From contig NZ_RXNS01000024.1 in assembly GCF_003966155.1 (NCBI RefSeq), positions 1 through 40,850 of the forward strand: a stretch of DNA of 40,850 nt, given 5' to 3'. Shown here piece after piece: positions 9,688 through 16,553 of this stretch. Origin of the DNA: Halomonas nitroreducens. Its GTDB lineage: Bacteria > Pseudomonadota > Gammaproteobacteria > Pseudomonadales > Halomonadaceae. The notes under the pieces are model-generated. The model made no database searches. It saw only the letters and a list, made by a program, of their open reading frames with translations, and had not been told where the DNA came from. Each line of letters begins with the position of its first letter. Position 1 is the first letter of the stretch. A program made the translations under genes and the position numbers.

Positions 9688-11175
9688 TCAGTCGTTCCTT
9701 TCCTGGACACCCGCCAGGGCGGGTGTCGATGCATCGTGCTCGTTGGCCGGTGCCGGGCGCGGCAGGGTCAGCCGGAAACACACCGCCAGGCGTGAATCGC
9801 CGACCAGCTCCAGGGTGCCGTCCTGCAGCCGGGCACAGTCGGCGGCCACCGAGAGACCGATGCCGGAGCCCTTCAGGGCCCCCTTGCGCCGGATCCGCCC
9901 CTGGTAGAAGGCCTCGAACAGCCGCGGCCGGTCCTCCTCGGGAATCGGCTCGCCGCTGTTGGCGACTTCCACGACCAGTCGCTCCTGGTCCGCGCGGGCA
10001 CGGATCTCCAGTCGGCCGCCGTCCTCGCCGTAGGCAATGGCGTTGGAGATCAGGTTGTCGAGAATCCGCGCCGTGGCGGTCCGGTCGGCCCACCAGGCCA
10101 GGGGACCATCGAAGCAGGCCACGCGCATCTCCTTCTGCTGCAGCGCCAGGCGATGCTTGGCCAGCACTTCCTTGACCACGGTGGCGAGATCCAGCCGCTC
10201 GGCTTCCAGGCGACGGTTGTGCTGCAGCAGGTTGTAGTCGAGCAGCTGCTCGATGAGCTGCTGGAGTTCGCTGCCGCTGGCATCGATCAGCTCGAGGATC
10301 TCGCGCTGGTGGTCGGAGAGCTCGCCGGCCACGCCGTCGGCGAGCAGCGACGACCCTTCCCGCACGCTGGCCAGCGGGGTCTTGAGCTCGTGCGACATGT
10401 GGCGCAGGAACTGCTGCTTCTGTTCCTCCAGCTCGTCGAGCCGCGACGCCAGCCAGTCGAGGCGCTCGTCGAGGCTGACCAGCTCGGCGGGGCCCTGGAC
10501 CGGGGCCCGCTTGGCCTCCTGGCCACCGCTGCCGATGCCCAGGATGCGTCGCTCGAGCTGGCGGACCGGACGGATGATCAGCCGGGTGAACAGCAGCATC
10601 AACAGCAGGCTGGCCGAGACCAGCGCGGCGGTCTGCCACCAGAGCCGCCTCTGCACGCCTTCGGCCCGGGCGCGAATGACGTCGAGGCGGTCGTCGATGC
10701 GTCGGTTGGTGGCATGCCGCATGGCCTCGGTGTGCTCGGCGAAGGACAGGAAGTCGGTCAGCCGGTCCTTGAACTCCTCCAGCGGCAACCCGGGCAGCTC
10801 GGCAAGCTTGTCCAGTTCGGCGGAGAGCGCCTTCACGTTCGGGTCGTCGGGCAACAGCTCGCGCTGCCGAGCGAGCAGGCGGCGAAACTCCGCCAGACGC
10901 TCGTCGTAGATGTCCAGCAGGCTCTCCTGCTCGACCACGGCGTACTGGCGGGCGCCGCGCTCGATGTCCAGGGCCAGGGCCCCGAGGGTGCGGGCGCGCC
11001 GGGTCTCCTCCACTGCCTGACGGGCACTCTGGTCGGCCAGCCGCGAGAGCTCGGACAGGGCCTGGCCGGCCTGGAGCATCAGCACGGCGAGCGGCAGCAT
11101 CACCATGAGAAAGGCGAGCAACACCAGCTGCAGCAGCGAGCGCGGGCGCCAGCGACGGGATACGGCTGTGGTCAT
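9688..11175 (-). CDS. glrK: Sensor histidine kinase GlrK (QseE)
   Basis: This inner-membrane kinase partners GlrR. It has a first membrane helix (LLQLVLLAFLMVMLPLAVLM), a roughly 150-residue helical periplasmic sensor, a second helix (ALVSASLLLMLLFTRLII), a HAMP region, the H-box FLRHMSHELKTPLASVREG and an ATPase domain with N-box (LDNLISNAIAYGED) and G-box (KGSGIGLSVAADCARL). Overall similarity to E. coli GlrK is clear along the length. Start choice: the ATG at 11175 gives 495 residues and fits the family N-terminus and the predicted transcription start near 11221. An ATG at 11217 would leave almost no leader. qseG and glrR follow in the same operon. Confidence 0.93.
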   Translation of the reverse strand: MTTAVSRRWRPRSLLQLVLLAFLMVMLPLAVLMLQAGQALSELSRLADQSARQAVEETRRARTLGALALDIERGARQYAVVEQESLLDIYDERLAEFRRLLARQRELLPDDPNVKALSAELDKLAELPGLPLEEFKDRLTDFLSFAEHTEAMRHATNRRIDDRLDVIRARAEGVQRRLWWQTAALVSASLLLMLLFTRLIIRPVRQLERRILGIGSGGQEAKRAPVQGPAELVSLDERLDWLASRLDELEEQKQQFLRHMSHELKTPLASVREGSSLLADGVAGELSDHQREILELIDASGSELQQLIEQLLDYNLLQHNRRLEAERLDLATVVKEVLAKHRLALQQKEMRVACFDGPLAWWADRTATARILDNLISNAIAYGEDGGRLEIRARADQERLVVEVANSGEPIPEEDRPRLFEAFYQGRIRRKGALKGSGIGLSVAADCARLQDGTLELVGDSRLAVCFRLTLPRPAPANEHDASTPALAGVQERND

Positions 11176-11227
11176 GGCCAGCGTTCTACCGAGAAGGGTG
11201 AAGGAAGTTTCCATCATTCAAGCCCGA

Positions 11228-11236
11228 GAATACCAG
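11228..11236 (-). promoter_or_regulatory. Extended -10 promoter of glrK-qseG-glrR
   Basis: On the minus strand TGGTATTCT gives an extended -10 element (TG-N-TATTCT) with no strong -35 box. Transcription would start near 11221, about 46 nt before the glrK ATG. It lies downstream of the strong terminator at 11285-11312, so the operon can be expressed independently of the upstream RNA. Confidence 0.5.
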
Positions 11237-11284
11237 AATTCGGCCGCCCACCTTGCACATGTCGAGGCCCGTGGCGCATCGAAG

Positions 11285-11312
11285 AAAAAAAAAGGGCCGG
11301 CAGAGCCGGCCC
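11285..11312 (-). terminator. Strong intrinsic terminator upstream of glrK
   Basis: On the minus strand GGGCCGGC-TCT-GCCGGCCC (11312-11294) is a perfect 8-bp GC stem with a 3-nt loop, followed by nine T residues (11293-11285). It lies between argA and glrK where no protein gene ends nearby (argA stops about 690 bp earlier), so it must end a separate non-coding transcript or a very long argA tail. Confidence 0.93.
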
Positions 11313-11744
11313 AATACGCAGGGAACTGAAGGGTCGAGAAAGCCGCTCGATCGCCGGCCTGGTCCATCCATCGACCGACTTTCCCTGGGCCGCGAGGCCC
11401 GCGAAGCCACGGGGACTCCCTTTGCCACCAGGAGCGAGTCGTCCTCGTGTGGGTGGCGAGCCACCCCGCTTCGTCTCTGGCGTCACCGCTATGGCCTCGG
11501 CCGGGCGATGTCGCGCAATTCGTCCCCCGAAGGGGAGAGGCATCCTTGCCGGGGCATCCTTGCCCATTTCGGTACGCTTCCGTGACGCTGACGCTGTCGG
11601 TACCGTCTCATCGCAACCTAAAGTCACACATCGCTGGAGCAGACGTTGATCGCCGGGAGGCCAGGAGGCACAGGGCAGTGTTGTCTCGGCCCCCTCGGCG
11701 ACCGGAACACGGTTCGAGCCGTTTGAACCGTTTCCGCTTGCTCA
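11285..11744 (-). ncRNA. Candidate GlrR/sigma-54-controlled regulatory RNA (positional analogue of GlmY)
   Basis: A sigma-54 promoter (11755-11770) and an intrinsic terminator (11285-11312) bracket about 460 bp with no credible ORF on either strand. Position and orientation match E. coli glmY, which lies directly upstream of glrK and is driven by GlrR. The predicted transcript can form several hairpins: 11-bp bulged stem 11704-11735, 12-bp stem 11651-11700 with one bulge and one wobble pair, a cUUCGg tetraloop stem 11523-11536, a 6-bp stem 11451-11466, a 5-bp stem 11387-11400 and the terminator. It also holds two copies of GGCAAGGATGCC (minus strand, about 11540-11567). It is longer than enterobacterial GlmY/GlmZ (about 180-210 nt) and I see no clear sequence match to them, so function is inferred from context only. 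Processing or an internal start could shorten it. Confidence 0.6.
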
Positions 11745-11754
11745 CCCTGTCTAT

Positions 11755-11770
11755 TGCCAACACCGTGCCA
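11755..11770 (-). promoter_or_regulatory. Sigma-54 (-24/-12) promoter
   Basis: The minus strand reads TTGGCACGGTGTTGGCA. This matches the consensus TGGCACG-N4-TTGCA with one mismatch (TGGCA for TTGCA) and the required GG and GC exactly 10 bp apart. Transcription should start near 11744. The 45 bp upstream (11771-11815) are AT-rich for this genome and include AATCAGAAACATA, a loose match to an IHF site, as expected for a sigma-54 promoter activated from a distance. Confidence 0.82.
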
Positions 11771-11878
11771 ATAAACACGCAACCACTTTAAAATCAGAAA
11801 CATATAAACATAAGAAGCGGGCCAGATGAGGCGAAGGGCAAGATGGCACGGGTAGATCGGTCGTTTGGCGGCTATTTT

Positions 11879-11896
11879 CGTCGCCGATTGGCGACA
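11879..11896. promoter_or_regulatory. GlrR-like operator, proximal site
   Basis: The site reads CGTCGCCGATTGGCGACA, with perfect 6-bp arms GTCGCC-N4-GGCGAC. It matches the enterobacterial GlrR box TGTC-N10-GACA except one outer base, and is centred about 143 bp upstream of the predicted sigma-54 start. It is unlikely to be an argA terminator because no U-tract follows on either strand. Confidence 0.6.
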
Positions 11897-11943
11897 CGGA
11901 TCACGCAATGTCTAGAAAAGTCTTTTTAAACAATGGCTTTATA

Positions 11944-11961
11944 CGTCTCCACCTGGCGACA
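11944..11961. promoter_or_regulatory. GlrR-like operator, middle site
   Basis: The site reads CGTCTCCACCTGGCGACA, the same TGTC-N10-GACA layout with the right half-site GGCGACA identical to the other two. It is centred about 208 bp upstream of the predicted start and 65 bp (about six helical turns) from the proximal site. Confidence 0.55.
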
Positions 11962-11974
11962 CGGTCGATGACAG

Positions 11975-11992
11975 TGCCGCCAGGCGGCGACA
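11975..11992. promoter_or_regulatory. GlrR-like operator, distal site
   Basis: The site reads TGCCGCCAGGCGGCGACA, with GGCGACA again intact and the left half TGCC instead of TGTC. It lies 31 bp (three turns) from the middle site and 9 bp from the end of argA. This is the weakest of the three as a palindrome match, but it shares the arm sequence. Confidence 0.45.
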
Positions 11993-12000
11993 GGAGAGGA

Positions 12001-13314
12001 TCAGGCGAGGGGCTTGACGAGAACCTTGGACTGGCGGGCATGGTTGTAGGTATCCCGCCGCAGCGGCGGCAGGTCGGCGAGGTCGGCCTGGCGGAACCCA
12101 TGCTCGAAGAACCAGTGGGCCGTGTGGGTGGTGAGGGCGAACAGCGCCTCCAGCCCCTGCCGGCGGGCCCGGCGTTCCACCTCGGCCAGCAGCCGGTCGC
12201 CGCGGGCCCCGCCACGGTAGTCGCCATGCACGGCCACGCAGGCCAGCTCGCCCATGCGGGCATCGCCGAAGTGGTGCAGCGCGGCGCAGCCGATGACCAT
12301 GCCGTCCCGCTCGATGACCACGTAGTCCTCGATCTCGTACTCGAGGCGCTCCCGGGAACGCGGCACCAGCATGCCGCGCCGCTCCAGCGGCTCGAGCAGC
12401 TCCAGCAGGCCGCCGATGTCGTCGATCTCGGCGGCGCGCAGCTGCTCGTAGCGATGCTGGGTGATCATGGTGCCCACCCCGTCCCGGGTGAACAGCTCGC
12501 CGAGCAGGGCATCATGGTCCCGCCAGGAGAGCAGGTGGGTGCGGGCCACGCCGTGCCGGGCCGCGGCGCAGGCGGCCCCGAGGTGACGGGCCAGCTCGTC
12601 GCCGGGGGAGGTCCGGGCCAGCAGCGGGGCGGCCTCGGCGGGCGTCAGCTGGCGCTGCAGCTGGCCGGCATCGTCGAACAGGCCACTGGCCTCTCCCAGC
12701 AGGATCAGCTTGTCGGCGCCGAGCGCCGTGGCCGTGTGTCGTGCCACGTCGGCGGCGTCCAGGTCGAAGACCTCGCCGGTGCTCGAGAAGCCCAGCGGCG
12801 GCAGCAGCACCAGCGAGCCCTGGCCCAGCAGGCCACGAATCGCCGCGTCACGCACCCGGCGCACCTCGCCGCTGCGGTCGAAGTCAATGCCGTCACGCAC
12901 CCCGAGGGGCTTGGCCATGACCAGATTGCCGGAGACCACAGTCATCTCGACCCCGTGCAGCGGGGTGTTGGGCAGACCGAGCGACAGCCGGGCCTCCAGC
13001 CATAGCCGCTGCTCGGCGGCGACCCGCTCGACCCGGGCCATGACCGCCTCGTCGGCCACCCAGCGGCCCTGATGGCGCCGCGGGGTGACGCCCGCCGCCT
13101 CGAGGGCCGCGTGCACCTGGGGGCGGATGCCCTGCACCACGACCAGGCGCACGCCCAGGGTGTGCAGCAGCGCCAGGTCCTGGATCAGCTGCTCGCCGCG
13201 GCCTTCTGCCACGGCCTCGCCCTCGATCAGGATCACAAAGGTGCGTCCCCGGTGCGCATTGATATAGGGCGAGGAATTGCGGAACCAGTCGACGAAGGGG
13301 AAACGAGTGTCCAA
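12001..13314 (-). CDS. argA: N-acetylglutamate synthase ArgA
   Basis: ArgA transfers acetyl from acetyl-CoA to glutamate, the first step of arginine synthesis, and is normally feedback-inhibited by arginine. The 437-residue protein (E. coli 443) has an N-terminal amino-acid-kinase-like domain (FRNSSPYINAHRGRTFVILIEGEAV, TLGVRLVVVQGIRPQV, VVSGNLVMAKPLGVRDG). The C-terminal GNAT domain has the acetyl-CoA loop VAVHGDYRGGARGDRLL and ends in YNHARQSKVLVKPLA. The start codon is TTG at 13314, supported by GGAG 8-9 bp upstream; no better ATG is in range. An extended -10 promoter lies about 45 bp upstream. Confidence 0.95.
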   Translation of the reverse strand: MDTRFPFVDWFRNSSPYINAHRGRTFVILIEGEAVAEGRGEQLIQDLALLHTLGVRLVVVQGIRPQVHAALEAAGVTPRRHQGRWVADEAVMARVERVAAEQRLWLEARLSLGLPNTPLHGVEMTVVSGNLVMAKPLGVRDGIDFDRSGEVRRVRDAAIRGLLGQGSLVLLPPLGFSSTGEVFDLDAADVARHTATALGADKLILLGEASGLFDDAGQLQRQLTPAEAAPLLARTSPGDELARHLGAACAAARHGVARTHLLSWRDHDALLGELFTRDGVGTMITQHRYEQLRAAEIDDIGGLLELLEPLERRGMLVPRSRERLEYEIEDYVVIERDGMVIGCAALHHFGDARMGELACVAVHGDYRGGARGDRLLAEVERRARRQGLEALFALTTHTAHWFFEHGFRQADLADLPPLRRDTYNHARQSKVLVKPLA

Positions 13315-13356
13315 GGCCGCACTCCGGCAGCAGGTGAAAGGGGAAGATGAGTGTTG

Positions 13357-13365
13357 ACTATATCA
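13357..13365 (-). promoter_or_regulatory. Promoter of argA (extended -10)
   Basis: The minus strand reads TGATATAGT, an extended -10 (TG-N-TATAGT). The hexamer 17 bp upstream, TGCCGC, is a poor -35. The predicted start near 13350 leaves about 36 nt of leader. No clear ARG box palindrome was recognised. Confidence 0.6.
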
Positions 13366-13392
13366 GACGGACGAAAACGGCGGCACCATCGG

Positions 13393-13420
13393 CGAGGGGC
13401 GAGGGGCGAGGGGCGAGGGG
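13393..13420. repeat. Tandem repeat (CGAGGGG)x4
   Basis: Four exact copies of the 7-mer CGAGGGG lie in the intergenic space between pit and argA, just upstream of the argA promoter. Such short G-rich arrays can vary in copy number by slippage. A G-tract of four every 7 bp could also form a G-quadruplex on the plus strand. Confidence 0.9.
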
Positions 13421-13514
13421 TAAAGCGCAAGGAGTGAAGAGTGAGAAGCAGCGTGGGGGGGCAAGGAGTCGCGGGAGATGTCGGGGAGCGGGGCCAGGCA
13501 ACGCCTTACCCCTC
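13415..13514. repeat. Inverted repeat flanking the pit-argA intergenic space
   Basis: GAGGGGTAAAGCG (13415-13427) is matched in inverse orientation by CGCCTTACCCCTC (13502-13514), 12 of 13 positions, separated by 74 bp. A second partial partner, CGCTTTACC, lies at 13523-13531, beside the pit stop. It may act as a weak transcription barrier between argA and pit, or be a remnant of a small mobile repeat. Confidence 0.55.
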
Positions 13515-13543
13515 TCCCCTGACGCTTTACCGGCGGTAGCCGA

Positions 13544-14809
13544 TCAGCCGAACATGCCCTTGAACATGAAGAAGAACATGATCGCCAGGCCGGCGCCGGC
13601 CGGCAGGGTGATCAGCCAGGACATCACGATGGTGCCGATCACGCGCAGGTTGAGCGCCGCCATGCCCCGGGCCAGGCCCACGCCGAGCACGGCGCCCACC
13701 AGGGTGTGGGTGGTGGAGATCGGCAGGCCAGTGCCCGAGGCCAGCACCACGGTGGTGGCGGCGGCCAGGGTGGCGGCGAAACCGCGGCTCGGTGTCAGCT
13801 CGGTGATGCCGGTGCCCACGGTGGCGATGACCTTGTGGCCGTAGGTGACCAGGCCGACGACGATGCCGCCGCCGCCCAGCACCAGCACCCACCAGGGCAC
13901 CAGGGCCTCGCCGCCAACGCTGCCGTTGCTGTAGACCACGCTGATCACCGCGGCCAGCGGGCCGACGGCGTTGGCCACGTCGTTGGAGCCGTGGGCGAAG
14001 GCCATGGCACAGGCGGTGAACAGCATCAGCACGCCGAAGACCCGCTCGACGCCGCCGAAGCCGAAGGTGTCCTCCTCGCTGCGGTTGCGGCTGACCCGGC
14101 GCTCCAGGAAGCCGCCCAGCAGCATCACGCCCAGGCCGATCAGCACCGCATAGAGCAGGCTCTCACCGAAGCCCAGGTGCAGGCCGACGTGCTTGAGGCC
14201 CTTGGTCAGGGTGACCATGGCGACGATGAAGCCGACCAGGAAGACGTACATCGGCACGTAGCGCTTGGCCGCGGCGAAGGGGTCGCGGTCCTCGAAGATC
14301 AGGTGCTGGACGGACTTGAACAGCATGAAGGCGATGGAACCGGACATCAGCGGCGAGACCACCCAGCTGGCGGCGATCTGGCCGACCTTGGTCCAGCCCA
14401 CGGCCTCGAGCCCCAGCCCCGCCATGGCGAAGCCGACGATGGCCCCGACGATGGAATGGGTGGTGGAGACCGGCCAGCCGCGCATCGAGGCAATCAGCAG
14501 CCAGGTCGCGGCGGCCAGCAGCGAGGCCAGCATGCCGTAGACCAATAGCTGCGGATCGTCCTGCAGCAGGGCCGGGTCGATGATGCCCTTGCGGATGGTC
14601 TGGGTAACCTCGCCCCCGGCCAGCCAGGCGCCGAGGAATTCGAAGATCACGGCGATGAGGATCGCCTGCTTGATGGTGATGGCCTTGGACCCCACCGAGG
14701 TGCCCATGGCATTGGCCACATCGTTGGCTCCCACGCCCCAGGCCATGAAGAAGCCGAAGGCACAGGCGAGAATGATGAAGATGTCGCCGTATTGCGCAAT
14801 GATCGACAT
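13544..14809 (-). CDS. pit: Inorganic phosphate transporter, PiT family
   Basis: This 421-residue inner-membrane carrier (PF01384) has two inverted halves, each with the PiT signature: GANDVANAMGTSVGSKAIT near residue 27 and HGSNDVANAVGPLAAV in the second half. Each half also has a PVSTTHSIVGAIVG / PISTTHTLVGAVLG motif. About ten transmembrane helices are visible. PiT proteins take up metal-phosphate complexes with protons or import phosphate with sodium. The gene lies 58 bp behind a DUF47/PhoU-like gene, the standard pairing, and shares its promoter. Confidence 0.95.
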   Translation of the reverse strand: MSIIAQYGDIFIILACAFGFFMAWGVGANDVANAMGTSVGSKAITIKQAILIAVIFEFLGAWLAGGEVTQTIRKGIIDPALLQDDPQLLVYGMLASLLAAATWLLIASMRGWPVSTTHSIVGAIVGFAMAGLGLEAVGWTKVGQIAASWVVSPLMSGSIAFMLFKSVQHLIFEDRDPFAAAKRYVPMYVFLVGFIVAMVTLTKGLKHVGLHLGFGESLLYAVLIGLGVMLLGGFLERRVSRNRSEEDTFGFGGVERVFGVLMLFTACAMAFAHGSNDVANAVGPLAAVISVVYSNGSVGGEALVPWWVLVLGGGGIVVGLVTYGHKVIATVGTGITELTPSRGFAATLAAATTVVLASGTGLPISTTHTLVGAVLGVGLARGMAALNLRVIGTIVMSWLITLPAGAGLAIMFFFMFKGMFG

Positions 14810-14867
14810 AGGACGGTGTCCCTTGCTAGCGGTCAGAAGAGGCGGATGTGGATCGGGGCGGGCCCGA

Positions 14868-15548
14868 TCAGTTGGCCGTCATGATCTGAAGGCGGCTACC
14901 CACGCGCTCGGCGCGGTCGGACAGTTCACCGACCCAGTCGATGATCTTGTAGAGGAACATCACGTCCACCGGCGGCAGACGGTCCTCGAGTTCGAACAGC
15001 TGGCGGCGGATCGCCACCTGCTGATTGTCGGCCTGCTGCTCCAGGACGTGCAGCTCGCGGATCAGCTTCTGCATGACGTCGGTGACGTTGCGGCCGAAGC
15101 CGGACTCGAGCAGATCCTTGAGCTCCTCCAGCGCCTCGCGGGCCTGGGCCACGCAGGCCACGGAGGTCTGCATGTAGTCGCGCATGGGCTGGGCCAGCTC
15201 GTCGGGCACCTGCATCTTGCGGCCGAGCATGATGCCGGTGATGTCGCGAACCTTGTTGGCGATCTTGTCCTGGACGCTGATCAGGTCCAGCAGGTCGGAG
15301 CGCGAGACCGGCAGGAACATGGTGTTGGGGAGGTTGAGACGCAGCTCGGTCTTGAGCTCGTCGGCCTCGTGTTCGAGACGGGTGATGGTCTCGCGGTGCT
15401 CGCCGGCGTCCTGCCAGTCGCCCTTGAGAGTGGCCTCGAAGAACGGCAGCAGCTGGTCGGCACAGTCATTGACCTTGACGATGTGAGCCAGCAGCGGCTG
15501 GAATGGCGAGCGGCCGAACATCGCGGAGAAGGGATTGGATGTCACCAT
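14868..15548 (-). CDS. PhoU-like DUF47/TIGR00153 protein, partner of PiT
   Basis: This 226-residue, entirely helical cytosolic protein resembles PhoU (two three-helix bundles). Recognisable family segments are FGRSPFQPLLAHIVKVNDC at the N-terminus, a RLEHEADELKTELRLNLPNT helix and a DLLDLISVQDKIANKVRDI helix, with acidic metal-binding patches. Its gene almost always precedes pit, and it is thought to regulate phosphate entry through PiT. It is first in the two-gene operon here, with a promoter 35-60 bp upstream. Confidence 0.93.
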   Translation of the reverse strand: MVTSNPFSAMFGRSPFQPLLAHIVKVNDCADQLLPFFEATLKGDWQDAGEHRETITRLEHEADELKTELRLNLPNTMFLPVSRSDLLDLISVQDKIANKVRDITGIMLGRKMQVPDELAQPMRDYMQTSVACVAQAREALEELKDLLESGFGRNVTDVMQKLIRELHVLEQQADNQQVAIRRQLFELEDRLPPVDVMFLYKIIDWVGELSDRAERVGSRLQIMTAN

Positions 15549-15581
15549 GGGGGCATCTGAGCACTTGGAAATGGCGGCGCC

Positions 15582-15610
15582 AGTATAGTGACTGGGACGA
15601 GCGCCGTCAT
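15582..15610 (-). promoter_or_regulatory. Sigma-70 promoter of the DUF47-pit operon
   Basis: The minus strand has TATACT (15587-15582) with ATGACG 17 bp upstream (15610-15605). Just upstream, ATGTCAT resembles half of a Pho box, but the second half is poor, so PhoB control is not claimed. Confidence 0.6.
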
Positions 15611-15657
15611 GAAAAAATCATCTATTGTTCAGCAGAATGACATAAGGCGGCCATCGC

Positions 15658-16527
15658 ATGGCAAACGAGATCGAACTCAAGCTGGCCCTGGGCTCCACCG
15701 GCCCCGAGGCCCTGCAACACCACCCCTGCGTGGCCGGCCTCGCCCCGCGGACCACCCGTCTCGGCAACACCTATTTCGATACCCCCGAGGGAGACCTCGA
15801 GGCCGCCCGGGCGGCGCTGCGCCTGCGCCAGTCCGACGGCCGCCTGTTGCAGACGCTGAAGACCCGCGGCCACGGCAGCGGCGGCCTGTCGAACCGCGGC
15901 GAGTGGGAGTGGGAGGTCCCGGGACCGGGCCTCGACCTCACGGGACTGGCCGCCCTGCCGCCGATGGCCGACCTCGCGCCCGGCACGCTGGCGCGGCTGG
16001 AGCCGCGCTTCTCGACCGACTTCAACCGGGAGACCTGGTGGGTGACCGGCGACGGCGCCAGCATAGAGGTGGCACTGGACATCGGCGAGATCCGCGCCGC
16101 CGGGCGCCGCGTCGACATCCGCGAGCTGGAGCTCGAGCTCAAGGAGGGCGACGCGAGCGCCGTGCTCGACCTCGCCGCGCGCCTGGCCGAGCGGGTGCCG
16201 CTGCGCCCCTCGGACACCAGCAAGGCCGCCCGCGGGGGCGCCCTGCTCGCCGGCCGCTGGGCGCTGCCCCCGGGCGGCTCCCCCGGGGCCTGGCTGCACC
16301 GCGCGGTGGTGGCCCTGGATGCCCTGGTCGACACCGGCGACGATGACTGGCGCCACCAGGCCCGCCAGGCCTTCCAACGCCTGGCCAACCTGGGCGATGA
16401 TGCCGTGAGCGCCGACGCCCGCCGCCTCGCCGAGGCGCTGGCGAGGCCGACCTGGCTGACCCCGGCCTTCGGCCAGTGCGCCCTGGCCCTGGCGAGGCGT
16501 CTCCCCGGCGAGGTATCGCTCGGCTGA
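15658..16527 (+). CDS. CYTH-domain inorganic triphosphatase-like protein
   Basis: The 289-residue protein begins with the CYTH signature EIELKL and continues with the tunnel residues TTRLGNTYFDTPEGDLEAA, ALRLRQSDG, LQTLKTRG, SIEVALDIGEI and RELELELKEGD. CYTH enzymes bind two divalent metals and hydrolyse triphosphate or thiamine triphosphate; E. coli YgiF is the closest familiar example. YgiF (about 430 residues) has a C-terminal CHAD domain, while here only about 90 mostly helical residues follow, so the CHAD part is short or absent. It is divergent from the DUF47-pit operon and 26 bp before the ion-channel gene, with which it is probably co-transcribed. Confidence 0.85.
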   Translation: MANEIELKLALGSTGPEALQHHPCVAGLAPRTTRLGNTYFDTPEGDLEAARAALRLRQSDGRLLQTLKTRGHGSGGLSNRGEWEWEVPGPGLDLTGLAALPPMADLAPGTLARLEPRFSTDFNRETWWVTGDGASIEVALDIGEIRAAGRRVDIRELELELKEGDASAVLDLAARLAERVPLRPSDTSKAARGGALLAGRWALPPGGSPGAWLHRAVVALDALVDTGDDDWRHQARQAFQRLANLGDDAVSADARRLAEALARPTWLTPAFGQCALALARRLPGEVSLG

Positions 16528-16553
16528 GCCCGGCCACCACAAGGATGACGCCC

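Noticed and set aside
11285..11744. tmRNA, RNase P RNA or 6S RNA in the argA-glrK space
   Set aside because: No tRNA-like end with CCA, no RNase P core motif (GAGGAAAGUC-type) and no 6S-like long central bubble could be seen.
11214..11908. Short leftward frames inside the non-coding region (137 and 94 codons) as possible small proteins
   Set aside because: One runs through the terminator and the other across the sigma-54 promoter. Neither has a convincing ribosome site or a recognisable composition.
11941..11992. Hairpins just after argA as its transcription terminator
   Set aside because: No run of T follows on the argA strand, and the repeated GGCGACA half-sites are better explained as protein-binding sites.
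13393..13420. CRISPR array
   Set aside because: Repeats are 7 bp with no spacers; it is a simple tandem repeat.
15600..15650. Pho box upstream of the DUF47-pit operon
   Set aside because: Only one half (ATGTCAT) matches; the second direct repeat is too poor to support PhoB binding.
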